This document shows, one piece after another, positions 32,294-41,899 of a stretch of 64,000 bases of DNA. Each line of letters starts with the position of its first letter. The stretch's first letter is position 1. The notes under the pieces are model-generated. The model worked only from the letters and a program-made list of their open reading frames with translations, did no database searches and was not told the DNA's origin. Source of the DNA: UBA9300 sp032260385 (GTDB lineage Bacteria > Bacteroidota > Bacteroidia > Bacteroidales > VadinHA17); contig JAVVEL010000009.1 in the NCBI GenBank assembly GCA_032260385.1, positions 1-64,000 on the forward strand, in the 5' to 3' direction. Made by a program: the position numbers and the translations under genes.

Positions 32294-33850
32294 ATGAAGG
32301 TAAAGTATTTATTACTGGCAATAGCTATATTATTTCTTCTTCCCGGAAATATTTTTTCCCAGGACGAACCTGTAGATCTCAATATGGTTTACACGATCAA
32401 ACAGGAAGGATTTAAAAATTCTGACATTGAGGAATTGTCCTTCTGGATGACTGATTTCGTTGGTCCCCGTCTCACAGCTTCAAACGGAAAAAAAAGAGGC
32501 AATGAATGGGCAAGCGACAGGATGGAAGAATATGGACTCGAAAATGTAAGAATTGAAGCGGCCAGGCCTTTTGACCGTGGCGGCTGGGAGAACCAGAAAA
32601 CTTATATTGCAATGACCTCTCCATACTATACCAATTTCACTGCCAATCCCAAAGCATGGACGGGAAGTACAAAAGGCCTGATAAAAGGCAGTCCTGCTTT
32701 ACTTGAAATTAATGATGAAAGTGATTTTGAGCAATATAAAGGCAAACTGAAGGGCAAGATTGTTATTATGCCTTCAAGTTCAGTTTATGAAGTCAGTTTT
32801 GAACCCCTGGCTGAAAGGTACACAGAGGAGGATCTTGACAATATTGAGCAGGCCAACTATGCTGGTCGCAGAGGCCGTCGCGGCGACTTTAATTTTGACG
32901 ACTACCGCAGGAGGATGATGATACAGAGGCAGGCAGCTGACTTTTTAAGGGATGAGGGTGTTGCAGCAATACTCAGTGCCGGTGGTGAGTTTAACGTCCC
33001 TCGTTCAAGCGGGGCCAGTTACACTGCAGGTGAAAATCAACCGGTTGCAGAATTATACCTGCCCGTCGAGGCGCACGGTAGAATAATGAGATTAATGCAA
33101 CATGACGTAAACGTTGAGCTTGAACTTGAAGTTAAAAACAGTTTCTATAACAGTCCGGATGTTACAAATGTCATTGGTGAGATACCGGGTACCGACCCTG
33201 AGCTAAAAGATGAAATAGTGTTGCTTGGCGGGCACTGGGATTCATGGCATGGTGGCACGGGTGCAGCTGACAATGCTTCGGGTTGTATTGTAATGATGGA
33301 AGCCATGCGGATACTGAAATCCCTCGATATAAGTCCCAGGAGAACCATACGGATAGCTTTGTGGGGTGGTGAAGAACAGGGACTGCATGGATCCAGGGGT
33401 TATGTTGAGAAATATATCCGTTCTACCGACGGAAATGTGCTTGAAGGCTTCGATAATTTTGCCGCATATTTTAACATGGATAACGGTACAGGTAAGTTCA
33501 GGGGTATCTATGTACAGGAGAATGACATGGTTCTGCCTGTATTTGAGGCCTGGTTCAAGCCCTTTGAAGATATGGGATGCTCAACCGTGACACTCAGGAA
33601 TACAAGCGGAACCGATCACCTGTCCTTTGATGTACTCGGACTGCCGGCATTCCAGTTCATCCAGGATGAGATTGAATATGGCCGCGGCTATCATACGATT
33701 ATGGATACGTATGAAAGGCTGGTAATGGATGATCTGAAGCACAATGCCGTGGTTGTGGCGTCACTGGCTTATCATGCAGCAATGCGCGATGAAGCTCTGC
33801 CCCGGAAGCCCCAGCTGGAGAGTCTCAGCAGCCAGCAAGGCCGCTTCTGA
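32294..33850 (+). CDS. Exported M28 family zinc peptidase
   Basis: A 518-residue secreted aminopeptidase-like enzyme. The signal peptide is about residues 1-22 (ending NIFSQ), without a lipobox, so it is probably periplasmic or secreted. A protease-associated domain covers about 110-260 and carries an Arg-rich insert YAGRRGRRGDFNFDDYRRRM. The zinc site reads GGHWDSWHGGTGAADNASG, WGGEEQGLHGS, FNMDNGTG and SGTDHLSF, so it is complete. It differs from the M28 lipoprotein at 23482 in lacking a PDZ domain. It leads a run of three exported hydrolases. Confidence 0.92.
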   Translation: MKVKYLLLAIAILFLLPGNIFSQDEPVDLNMVYTIKQEGFKNSDIEELSFWMTDFVGPRLTASNGKKRGNEWASDRMEEYGLENVRIEAARPFDRGGWENQKTYIAMTSPYYTNFTANPKAWTGSTKGLIKGSPALLEINDESDFEQYKGKLKGKIVIMPSSSVYEVSFEPLAERYTEEDLDNIEQANYAGRRGRRGDFNFDDYRRRMMIQRQAADFLRDEGVAAILSAGGEFNVPRSSGASYTAGENQPVAELYLPVEAHGRIMRLMQHDVNVELELEVKNSFYNSPDVTNVIGEIPGTDPELKDEIVLLGGHWDSWHGGTGAADNASGCIVMMEAMRILKSLDISPRRTIRIALWGGEEQGLHGSRGYVEKYIRSTDGNVLEGFDNFAAYFNMDNGTGKFRGIYVQENDMVLPVFEAWFKPFEDMGCSTVTLRNTSGTDHLSFDVLGLPAFQFIQDEIEYGRGYHTIMDTYERLVMDDLKHNAVVVASLAYHAAMRDEALPRKPQLESLSSQQGRF

Positions 33851-34004
33851 CCAGGCCTCTTAGTGAAAGGAATGCATGTAATTCAAGGTTTAAATTAAGC
33901 CATAATAAGAGACCATAGGGAATATACATTGTATGAGTCTTCTGAACAAAAAGCTTTAAAGAAAGGTTTAAGGCTTAGTGTTAACATGACTAATTTTTAA
34001 ACTG

Positions 34005-35894
34005 ATGAAATATTTCACTGCCTTTCATTTGATTCTACTTCTGTTGACTGTAAGCATTACAGCCCAGGATCCAAAACAAGACACTGTACCCCTATCCTAT
34101 TCGAATATCGAATATGACGAGGAGGGGCGGATGTACATAGAAATTGCCGGCGAGAAGATTTATGAAAACCAGGCAGAGCCAAATATTTCCATCGATCAGA
34201 CCTCAGGTAATCCCGTTGGAACGGATACTGGGATTTATTTTGATTTCGGAGATATAGGTTTCCAGGGTTCAATCTACTACGGCTTTATTCCATACGGTGA
34301 TTCCAGACATCCCCACCCTGTATATTTCAGATCATCAGCAGCCATATTAAACGGGAAAGCTTTTATAGAAATCTCGAAATCTATGAGCGGACGCTATGAC
34401 ATGGTAGGCTGGGAGAAAAATAAAAAGGGAACCATCGGATACAGGGTGCTCAATAACGGAGGTGTCTTCCTGTATGACGGGATCCTTACTTTTAAAGGTA
34501 GCGGACCGTTTGAAATAGTGCCAACAGTTATTGAAGGACCTTTTGTTAACCTGGTGACCCATGAAGAAGCAACAATTTCTTTCACAACTAATATGGAAAT
34601 AAAACCATCTGTTGAGGTAAACGGAAAGATAGTAAGGGGAAAGAAAGGGAAACTGCATGAAATAAAAATAGATGGACTTAATCCGTCTACTGAATATAAA
34701 TACCTGATCAGGTATGGTGACAATTTCCAGGAGTACAGTTTCAGAACAGCACCATTGCCGGGCTCGAGGACATCATTCACTTTTGCCTATGCATCAGACT
34801 CACGAAGCGGTAACGGCGGGGGAGAAAGGGATATCTACGGGGCTAATTCTTACATTATGAAGAAGATTATGGCCCTGGCAAAATATCGCGATGCTGCCTT
34901 TTTCCAGTTCACCGGTGATCTCGTTACAGGTTACCAGGAACACAGGCAACATATTGAGCTGGAATATGCCAACTGGAAAAGGTCGGTACAACCTTTTGGT
35001 GCCTATTTCCCGATATACGTAGGCATGGGTAATCATGAAGCTCTTAACAAAGTTTTCAGTGCCGAAAACAGGTGGTATATATCAATAGATAAATTCCCAT
35101 TCGACAATGAATCCTCTGAATCAGTGTTTGCAGATAATTTCGTAATGCCTGTAAACGGACCCGATTCAGAAGACGGGGCTATTTATGATCCTTCTGCCAC
35201 CACAATTGATTTTCCTTCATACAAAGAGAATGTATTCTATTACACATATGATAATGTGGCTGTTGTGGTTCTTAATTCCGATTATTTCTATGCTCCCAGC
35301 ACAAATATGCTCAGGTACAGCAGTGGCGGTTTGCATGGTTATATAATGGACCGTCAGATGGAGTGGCTTGATAATACCATAGCGAGCCTTGAAGAAGATC
35401 CGGATATAGACCATATATTTATTACCATTCACACGCCCTTCTTCCCTAACGGCGGCCATGTACAGGATGATATGTGGTATAATGGGAATAACGGCTACCG
35501 TCCTTATGTTGCTGGGAAACAGCTCGCAAAGGGAATTATCGAACGCAGGGATGAGCTTCTTGACATAATTGTAAATAAGAGCAGTAAAGTAATCGCAATA
35601 TTAACAGGAGATGAACATAATTACGCAAGAACAGAAATAAGCCCCCAGACGGAAAGATATCCTGAAGCCTACTTTGCCGGGAAAACAGATCTGAAAAGAA
35701 CGATTTACCAGATCAATAACGGCGCAGCAGGAGCGCCATATTATGCACAGGAAGAGACACCCTGGACACAATGGGTTTCAGGTTTTACCACTCAGAATGC
35801 GCTTGTTCTTTTTCATGTAAGTGGAAATAACATTGAGATGGAAGTGTTGAACCCTGACACACTCGAAGAGGTTGACCGGATGAAACTAAGATGA
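34005..35894 (+). CDS. Exported metallophosphoesterase, purple-acid-phosphatase-like
   Basis: A 629-residue calcineurin-like phosphoesterase. The signal peptide spans about 1-20 (ending SITAQ). An N-terminal beta region includes a fibronectin-like purple-acid-phosphatase domain (about 175-250, FTTNMEIKPSVEVNG, GLNPSTEYKYLIRYGD). The metal motifs follow in order: YASDSRSG, FTGDLVTG, GMGNHEA, IFITIHTPFFPNGGH and LTGDEHNYAR. Substrate unknown; phosphate scavenging from organic esters is likely. A TAATTTTT (33991-33998), one mismatch from the -7 element, ends 6 nt before the ATG. The tricorn-like gene starts 39 nt downstream. Confidence 0.9.
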   Translation: MKYFTAFHLILLLLTVSITAQDPKQDTVPLSYSNIEYDEEGRMYIEIAGEKIYENQAEPNISIDQTSGNPVGTDTGIYFDFGDIGFQGSIYYGFIPYGDSRHPHPVYFRSSAAILNGKAFIEISKSMSGRYDMVGWEKNKKGTIGYRVLNNGGVFLYDGILTFKGSGPFEIVPTVIEGPFVNLVTHEEATISFTTNMEIKPSVEVNGKIVRGKKGKLHEIKIDGLNPSTEYKYLIRYGDNFQEYSFRTAPLPGSRTSFTFAYASDSRSGNGGGERDIYGANSYIMKKIMALAKYRDAAFFQFTGDLVTGYQEHRQHIELEYANWKRSVQPFGAYFPIYVGMGNHEALNKVFSAENRWYISIDKFPFDNESSESVFADNFVMPVNGPDSEDGAIYDPSATTIDFPSYKENVFYYTYDNVAVVVLNSDYFYAPSTNMLRYSSGGLHGYIMDRQMEWLDNTIASLEEDPDIDHIFITIHTPFFPNGGHVQDDMWYNGNNGYRPYVAGKQLAKGIIERRDELLDIIVNKSSKVIAILTGDEHNYARTEISPQTERYPEAYFAGKTDLKRTIYQINNGAAGAPYYAQEETPWTQWVSGFTTQNALVLFHVSGNNIEMEVLNPDTLEEVDRMKLR

Positions 35895-35933
35895 AACTAT
35901 CAAATACTGAAGCCAATCTAAAAATTTATCAAA

Positions 35934-38900
35934 ATGAAAACCTTCAAATTACTAATTCCATTTTTTTTATTTTCCATCCTTGCCATTCCTGTGAAAAGCC
36001 AGGAAAAAGGATATTACCGCTCTCCGTCAATACATGGGAACAAAGTTGTTTTCACGGCTGAAGGAGATCTTTGGAAATATGACCTGGCAACAGGAAAAAC
36101 TCAACGTCTGACCACACATCACGGAGTGGAATCACAGGCAAGCTTTTCCCGGGATGGTAATCTTATAGCATTTACAGGTTCCTACGAAGGGCCTCCAGAG
36201 GTTTATATAATACCTGCTGAAGGAGGAAGGCCTGAAAGGATGACCTGGGAAGAGGATAACCCACAAATAAGCAAGTGGACAGATGACGGTAAGATCCTGT
36301 ACTCGACAAATTACTATTCCACCCTTCCCGGCGCCCAGCTTTTGAAGCTAGATCCTGAATCTGCCACCTCCACACTTATCCCCCTTGCACAGGCAGACCA
36401 GGGTACATATAATGATAAAGGCGAGCTGGTGTTTACGAGGCTCAGGAAGCAGTCGAGTCATACAAAAAGATATATCGGAGGCACGGCGCAGTCCCTGTGG
36501 AAATTTGACGGTAAAAATGAAGCTATTCACCTCACTGCTGACTATGAAGGTACAAGCAAAGACCCCATGTTCTACAATGGCCGTATATTTTTCCTGACTG
36601 ACAGGGATGGCACGATGAATATATGGTCTATGAACAGCTCAGGTGAAGATCTGAAACAACACACATTCTCATCTGGATGGGATCTCTACGAGGCAGACAT
36701 GGATAATGGCCGCATAGTTTGCCAGAAAGGGGCCGACATAATTTTATTTGATGTTGAATCAGGAAAAGAAGAGATACTCGATATCAGCCTGATTTCCGAT
36801 TTTGACCAGAAACACCTTCGCTGGATAACAGACCCCATGTCAAAAATTTCGTCGGTTAATATTTCCCATAAGGGCGAGGACGTGGTAATAACATCACGCG
36901 GAAGGGTTTTCAATTTCCCTGTAAACGGCGAAAGATGGTCTGAGATAACCAGGAAATACGGAGTGAGGTATAAGGATGCATCATATGGATCAGACAGTGA
37001 TGAGATCCTTATGCTGTCGGATGAATCGGGAGAATTTGAAATATGGAAGGCCGGGCATCTTGGGCTTGATAAGCCTGAGCAGGTAACAGACGGATCAACA
37101 AACCTGATTACCGGGTACTCTGTTTCCCCTGACAGGAAATACATTACCTATGCCGAAAAGGACAACAGGCTTTTTCTGTTCGACAAAGACAGCGGCAAAT
37201 CATCCTTAATAGATGAAAATGATTTCTCTGGTTTCAGTGAACCCCTTTCATGGTCACATGACAGTAAGTGGATTGCCTATGTAAACAGTGCTGAAAACAG
37301 GAACATGCAAATTAAGTTATACAGTATTGAGAAGAAAAAATCATATGTGGTAAGCACAGACAGGCTTGATAGCTATAATCCACGTTTCAGTCACGACGGC
37401 AAATGGCTTTATTTCATTTCTGACAGGACTTTCAATAATTCGGTTGGAAGTCCCTGGGGCAGCAGGCAACCTGAACCCTACTTTGAGAGAACTGCAAAAA
37501 TCTATGCACTTGCTCTTAATAGTGATGCTGAATTCCCCTTCCTTGATGACAATGAGTTAAAGACAACAGAAGAGGAAAAGAAGGCGGAGAAGGATGATAA
37601 AGAACCTGTTAATATAGACTTTGAAGGAATTGAATCAAGGCTTTATGAGGTTCCTGCCGGGGCTTCCAGTTATCGCGATTTTTATGTTACCGATTCCCAT
37701 ATAATCTGGATGCAGAGTTCATCCGGTTTCAGGGGGGGTACCGTTCAGTCCCTTAAAATTGACAACGATCCTGATAATAAACCGAAAACCCTGGCCAGCG
37801 GCATAAGCAGTTTCGCCGTTTCCGGTGACGGTAAAAAAGTCCTGTTAAGAAACAGGTCAGGTATATTCGTCATGGAAACATCTGCTGCAAAGCTGGATAC
37901 ATCAAAAAACAAACTGGAAATTAACAACTGGGCATTTAATATTGATCCTGTGGAAGACTGGAAGCAGATGTTCAGGGATGCATGGAGAATGGAGCGTGAT
38001 TATTTCTACGATCCGCAGATGCACGGACTTGACTGGGATGCTGTCTATGACCGATACAGTAGCCTGCTGCCAAGGGTGACCGACAGGTATGAGCTTGACG
38101 ATCTGATGGCCCAGATGATATCAGAGTTATCCACCCTTCACATGTTCGTCAGGGGTGGTGATAAACGCACTCCTCCCGAAAATATTTCTATGGGCTACCT
38201 GGGAGCCGGTCTGCATAGGGATGCATCCTCCGGCGCCTTTATAATAGACCATATTTACATGACTGATCCTGACTATCCGTCTGAAGTATCACCCCTGGCC
38301 AGGCCATGGCTTAAGGTTGATGAGGGTGACGCAATAATAAGTGTTGATGGCATTGTTGTAAAAACAGCACCCTCCCTTAATATGCTGCTTGCAAATAAAG
38401 CAGGCATGCAGGTCAGGATAAAATTCAAAAAGCCTGATGGAAAAACATACGAGGAAATTATAGAGCCTGTGAGCTCGAGAAACTTTTCTAATTTGAGGTA
38501 CAGCGAGTGGGAATATACACGCAGCCGGGAAGTGGAAAAACGCAGCGACAGCAGGATAGGATATGTTCACCTGAGAGCCATGGGAGGCAACAATTATACA
38601 GAATGGGTTAAGGGCTTTTATCCCAATTACCGTAAAGAAGGCCTGATTATCGATGTAAGGAACAACCGAGGTGGCAATATTGACAGCTGGGTACTTGAAA
38701 AATTACTAAGGAAAGCATGGTTTTACTGGGCTCCCAGGGCAGGAAAGCCTTACTGGAACATGCAGTATGCCTTCAGGGGACACATGGTTGTTCTGATCAA
38801 TGAGAATACTGCCTCTGACGGAGAGGCTTTTGCAGAAGGATTCAGAAGACTGGGTATAGGTAAACTCATTGGCACCAGGACCTGGGGGGGTGAAATATGG

Positions 38901-39164
38901 CTGTCGCAACGTAACAGGCTGGTGGATGAAGGCATAGCAACCGCAGCTGAAAACGGGGTGTATTCTGCTGAGGGAGAATGGCTCATTGAAGGCTACGGGG
39001 TCGTTCCTGATATAGAGGTTGACAATTTGCCCTATGAAACCTACAGGGGCAAGGATGCCCAGCTGGAAGCTGCTGTAAAACATCTTATGCAGCTCATGGA
39101 AAAGGAACCGGTAAGCGTACCACCCATACCTGAAAGACCTGACAAATCATTTAATTACAGGTGA
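35934..39164 (+). CDS. Exported S41 family peptidase, tricorn-protease homologue
   Basis: A 1076-residue secreted serine protease. The signal peptide ends near residue 22 (PVKSQ). The N-terminal half is a beta-propeller of PD40/WD40-like repeats (SRDGNLIAFTGSYEGPPEVYI, SPDRKYITYAEKDNRLFLFD, SHDGKWLYFISDR), which in tricorn proteases gates access. A C1-like helical segment (VEDWKQMFRDAWRMERDYFYD), a PDZ domain (about 755-845) and an S41 core follow, with RNNRGGNIDSW and the nucleophile region NENTASDGEAFAEGFRRLG. The final TRTWGGE is typical. Likely degrades oligopeptides outside the cytoplasm. A strong terminator follows. Confidence 0.93.
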   Translation: MKTFKLLIPFFLFSILAIPVKSQEKGYYRSPSIHGNKVVFTAEGDLWKYDLATGKTQRLTTHHGVESQASFSRDGNLIAFTGSYEGPPEVYIIPAEGGRPERMTWEEDNPQISKWTDDGKILYSTNYYSTLPGAQLLKLDPESATSTLIPLAQADQGTYNDKGELVFTRLRKQSSHTKRYIGGTAQSLWKFDGKNEAIHLTADYEGTSKDPMFYNGRIFFLTDRDGTMNIWSMNSSGEDLKQHTFSSGWDLYEADMDNGRIVCQKGADIILFDVESGKEEILDISLISDFDQKHLRWITDPMSKISSVNISHKGEDVVITSRGRVFNFPVNGERWSEITRKYGVRYKDASYGSDSDEILMLSDESGEFEIWKAGHLGLDKPEQVTDGSTNLITGYSVSPDRKYITYAEKDNRLFLFDKDSGKSSLIDENDFSGFSEPLSWSHDSKWIAYVNSAENRNMQIKLYSIEKKKSYVVSTDRLDSYNPRFSHDGKWLYFISDRTFNNSVGSPWGSRQPEPYFERTAKIYALALNSDAEFPFLDDNELKTTEEEKKAEKDDKEPVNIDFEGIESRLYEVPAGASSYRDFYVTDSHIIWMQSSSGFRGGTVQSLKIDNDPDNKPKTLASGISSFAVSGDGKKVLLRNRSGIFVMETSAAKLDTSKNKLEINNWAFNIDPVEDWKQMFRDAWRMERDYFYDPQMHGLDWDAVYDRYSSLLPRVTDRYELDDLMAQMISELSTLHMFVRGGDKRTPPENISMGYLGAGLHRDASSGAFIIDHIYMTDPDYPSEVSPLARPWLKVDEGDAIISVDGIVVKTAPSLNMLLANKAGMQVRIKFKKPDGKTYEEIIEPVSSRNFSNLRYSEWEYTRSREVEKRSDSRIGYVHLRAMGGNNYTEWVKGFYPNYRKEGLIIDVRNNRGGNIDSWVLEKLLRKAWFYWAPRAGKPYWNMQYAFRGHMVVLINENTASDGEAFAEGFRRLGIGKLIGTRTWGGEIWLSQRNRLVDEGIATAAENGVYSAEGEWLIEGYGVVPDIEVDNLPYETYRGKDAQLEAAVKHLMQLMEKEPVSVPPIPERPDKSFNYR

Positions 39165-39193
39165 TAAACAAATTCCATCTCATAACAGAAAGC

Positions 39194-39222
39194 AAAACCG
39201 GGAACATAAGTATCCCGGTTTT
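39194..39222 (+). terminator. Rho-independent terminator after the S41 peptidase
   Basis: AAAACCGGGA (39194-39203) and TCCCGGTTTT (39213-39222) pair perfectly with a 9-nt loop. Confidence 0.88.
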
Positions 39223-39248
39223 GTTATAGTATTAAATTTTTCCCGTTA

Positions 39249-40154
39249 ATGACTATACCCGATAAAATTAAAGGCTACGGATTTGCCTTTCTGGCAACGT
39301 TATCAATGGCTAATGTTTATGTTTTCAGCAAGGCTGCCCTGAATGAGCTAAACCTCTACCAGTTCGGTTTTTACTGGTTCGGGATGGCAATAGTCTGGAA
39401 TGTCATGTACGCGGTGCCCAGCGGTAATTGGAAGATTATTAAAAGACTCGGACGGAAAGAATACCGTATACTGTTTATCCTGGGAATAGTGGAGCTGTTT
39501 GGCACCATTCTCTTCTTCCTTTCAATTGAAACAGCCGATGATCCGGCAATCATGTCCTTTCTTCAGAACCTGGTGCCTCTTTTTGTAATCCTAATGGGCG
39601 TAAGCTTTTTAGGCGAACGCTTTACCATACTTCAATTTTCAGGTATGCTTATTACCCTTCTGGGCGCCGCCGTGACAAGTTTCACGGGGAATATATCAGA
39701 GAAGGGTTTTTTTGTTCCGGGAACCGGGTATATGCTGGCCTCAACCATTTTTCTGGCCACCACCATGATAATATCAAAAAAGTACATAAAAAATCTTGAT
39801 CCGGGATTGCTGGCCACAAACAGGTCAGTTTATCTTTTCATTACGGCCCTGTGCCTTATGCTAATAAAGGGAGAATCATTCAGCCTGTCAGGCACAGCCC
39901 TATTGAATGTTGGCATAGGTTCACTTATCGGTCCCTTCCTGACAGCTTTCTCAATGTATTCTGCGCTCCGGTTCATAGAGGCGTCGAAATCCACCATTAT
40001 CCAGAGCTCAAAGGGTATTTTCGTTACCATAGGCGCCTGGATATATTTCCGGACCATACCCGAAAGCTTCCAGGTAATTGGAGGTATAATAACTATAATT
40101 GGGGTTATTATCCTTATAAGTGCAAGGGATATTCAAAAAGCTCCCTCCCCGTGA
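39249..40154 (+). CDS. EamA/DMT-superfamily transporter
   Basis: A 301-residue inner-membrane protein of the drug/metabolite transporter group with two EamA halves. About ten hydrophobic segments can be followed, among them FAFLATLSMANVYVFSKAAL, FGFYWFGMAIVWNVMYAV, YRILFILGIVELFGTILFFL and VIGGIITIIGVIILISA. The typical PLFVILMGVSFLGERFTILQ block closes the first half. Substrate unknown. It follows the S41 terminator and stands alone. The 142 nt after it, up to the OsmC gene, hold only the OsmC promoter. Confidence 0.9.
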   Translation: MTIPDKIKGYGFAFLATLSMANVYVFSKAALNELNLYQFGFYWFGMAIVWNVMYAVPSGNWKIIKRLGRKEYRILFILGIVELFGTILFFLSIETADDPAIMSFLQNLVPLFVILMGVSFLGERFTILQFSGMLITLLGAAVTSFTGNISEKGFFVPGTGYMLASTIFLATTMIISKKYIKNLDPGLLATNRSVYLFITALCLMLIKGESFSLSGTALLNVGIGSLIGPFLTAFSMYSALRFIEASKSTIIQSSKGIFVTIGAWIYFRTIPESFQVIGGIITIIGVIILISARDIQKAPSP

Positions 40155-40241
40155 GGAGGAAGTGTAACGCTGTTAATTCTTTGCATACTGGAGCTAATTA
40201 AGAGTTCGGCTTCGACGGAAATGGCAAAGATGAGTCTGTCA

Positions 40242-40272
40242 TTTGCTTCTTAGATATAATACTCTAACTTTG
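40242..40272 (+). promoter_or_regulatory. Consensus Bacteroidetes promoter for the OsmC gene
   Basis: -33 TTTG (40242-40245), a 19-nt spacer and -7 TAACTTTG (40265-40272). This is the best full match in the window. The ATG is 24 nt downstream. Confidence 0.8.
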
Positions 40273-40296
40273 TTATAAACCATTAAAATCACACTT

Positions 40297-40716
40297 ATGT
40301 CTATCAGTACAGGAAAAGCAAATTGGAGCGGTAACCTTAAAAAGGGTAAAGGAACAATGGCATTTGGCAATTACACCGGACCTTACACCTTCGCTTCGAG
40401 ATTTGAATCGGGTGAAGGGACCAATCCTGAAGAATTGATTGGAGCCGCACTGTCAGGTTGTTACTCAATGTTTTTATCCGGCCTTATCGGAGCTGAAGAT
40501 CTTGAACCTGAAATGATTGAAACTGTCGCAAAAGTCAGACTCGATAAGGATGATAAAGGCCCTTTAATCACCACTATTGAGCTTGATTGCCAGGTGAAGT
40601 GTTCCGGATTATCTGAATCCAGGTTTGATGAACTGGCCAAAGAAAGCAAGGCGAAGTGCCCGGTTTCGAGATTATACCAGGGAGCTGAAATAAAGCTCAA
40701 TGCCAGGCTTATTTAA
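40297..40716 (+). CDS. osmC: OsmC-family peroxiredoxin
   Basis: A 139-residue cytoplasmic thiol peroxidase that reduces organic hydroperoxides. The two redox cysteines are visible: Cys55 in ALSGCYSMFL and Cys121 in KAKCPVSRLY, with the surrounding pattern TNPEELIGAA typical of OsmC rather than Ohr. Length is normal. It has its own strong promoter and ends 5 nt from the convergent guanylate-kinase-like gene. Confidence 0.93.
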   Translation: MSISTGKANWSGNLKKGKGTMAFGNYTGPYTFASRFESGEGTNPEELIGAALSGCYSMFLSGLIGAEDLEPEMIETVAKVRLDKDDKGPLITTIELDCQVKCSGLSESRFDELAKESKAKCPVSRLYQGAEIKLNARLI

Positions 40717-40721
40717 GCAGC

Positions 40722-41477
40722 CTACCTGAAGAGATCTTCTTCCCAGGTTTCCACAGCCTGTGGTTTCTCATTGCGTAACAAGGAAACAATTGTTTCCAGG
40801 GCTTTCCCGGCATCCCCTACCGGGTAATAGAAGGCATCCCAGTTCTCACTGTCCTCCCCGTCATGGTTTGGTATGACATAGCTGAATCTGTGAGCCATCT
40901 TCAATTCCTTATAGGCACTTGAAGCCCTTCTTTCAATATTTTCCAGGTCCCTGAGTGAAATCTCTCCCTTCTGTCTTCTTGTGCGTCGCAGGAGTTTTCT
41001 CCTCATCATATCAGTTACAAGGTCGGGAAGAAACAGTTTGTATTCCGGGGATTGCAGTGTAAGTATCTCGTGTCTGGAGAGTGGAGACATAAAGATACTC
41101 AGCCGCTTAACCTTTTCAAGTGAATGATTGGCTTGCAGAACGCTCCCGATAACAGGATTCCCTTCGAATAGTACGTCACCTCCGGCAAGTGATTGGTGAA
41201 GCTCCTTCAGGTCCAGAGCCTGCATGTCGCCCCTAACATCCATAACAATGAATCCTTCCCTGCCTTTCATATCTTCTATTTCCTGCCGGGGGCGGAAATA
41301 ATAATCGACACCCTCCGTTTCCCCCGGACGGGGAGAGCGGCTGTTATATAGAACAAGCGGTTGGAGTGAATTATATAAGTCTGGATAAAGCCTGGCCATT
41401 GCTTTTGCCAGAGGGGTTTTCCCCACGCATGATGGTCCGGAGAAGATAACAAGTTTCCCTTTATATTTTACATTCAT
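40722..41477 (-). CDS. Divergent guanylate-kinase-like P-loop protein
   Basis: A 251-residue protein related to guanylate kinase but unlikely to be a standard Gmk. The P-loop reads GPSCVGKTP (14-22), where Gmk normally has GPSGxGKS/T. The GMP-binding block is well kept: NSRSPRPGETEGVDYYF (45-61). After this the sequence diverges, with a very basic segment (MMRRKLLRRTRRQKGE) and an acidic C-terminal tail (EDSENWDAFYYPV). It is about 50 residues longer than Gmk. It could be a nucleotide kinase with changed substrate or a regulatory homologue; the housekeeping gmk is not in the window. Confidence 0.75.
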   Translation of the reverse strand: MNVKYKGKLVIFSGPSCVGKTPLAKAMARLYPDLYNSLQPLVLYNSRSPRPGETEGVDYYFRPRQEIEDMKGREGFIVMDVRGDMQALDLKELHQSLAGGDVLFEGNPVIGSVLQANHSLEKVKRLSIFMSPLSRHEILTLQSPEYKLFLPDLVTDMMRRKLLRRTRRQKGEISLRDLENIERRASSAYKELKMAHRFSYVIPNHDGEDSENWDAFYYPVGDAGKALETIVSLLRNEKPQAVETWEEDLFR

Positions 41478-41493
41478 GAGTCATACATATTTG

Positions 41494-41538
41494 ATTACCG
41501 GAAAAGAACATAGGTTTTGGCATGCCCTTTCCGGTAAT
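41494..41538. repeat. 11-bp perfect inverted repeat upstream of the guanylate-kinase-like gene
   Basis: ATTACCGGAAA (41494-41504) and TTTCCGGTAAT (41528-41538) flank 23 nt. The gap 41478-41899 (422 nt) otherwise shows only the -7 element of the next gene and an unsupported 86-codon minus-strand reading frame at 41563-41823. Confidence 0.65.
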
Positions 41539-41863
41539 TTCGCGAATTTTATTTCTTACAATTTAAGAAGATAAATTAAAAGATAAGAGCACTTTTGATA
41601 CTTTGTTATAATCAGTCTCAGTAATTATTTCTGGATTACTGTTGTTTACACATAATTCTTTAAACATTATACGCCTTACTGGCACAAATGAAGATTGCAC
41701 GGCCGGGTGGCAATCCTTTATCCCGAAAGGAAGCTCGTGGTGTCTCTTGCCTGTTATTTGAATAAATCCTACCTTGTGTGAAACTAAGCTTTCATACCTA
41801 TGGCCGGATAAAATTTCTGGCAAGGTCAGTTTTTGAGACAGCTTTCAGAAATCCTGAAAGAAT

Positions 41864-41871
41864 TATCTTTG
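41864..41871 (+). promoter_or_regulatory. -7 element for the YwqK-like/MscS genes
   Basis: TATCTTTG is an exact TAnnTTTG match 28 nt before the ATG at 41900. TTTC at 41843-41846 is a weak -33, 17 nt upstream. Confidence 0.6.
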
Positions 41872-41899
41872 CAGCTGAATTACCATTATTTAATTGATT

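Noticed and set aside
41494..41538. Inverted repeat as ends of an insertion sequence or MITE
   Set aside because: Only 45 bp overall, with no target duplication seen and no transposase nearby.
41563..41823. 86-codon minus-strand reading frame in the gap before the YwqK-like gene
   Set aside because: No recognisable domain, no promoter or ribosome site, and composition unlike the neighbouring proteins. It could be a decayed gene, but nothing supports it.
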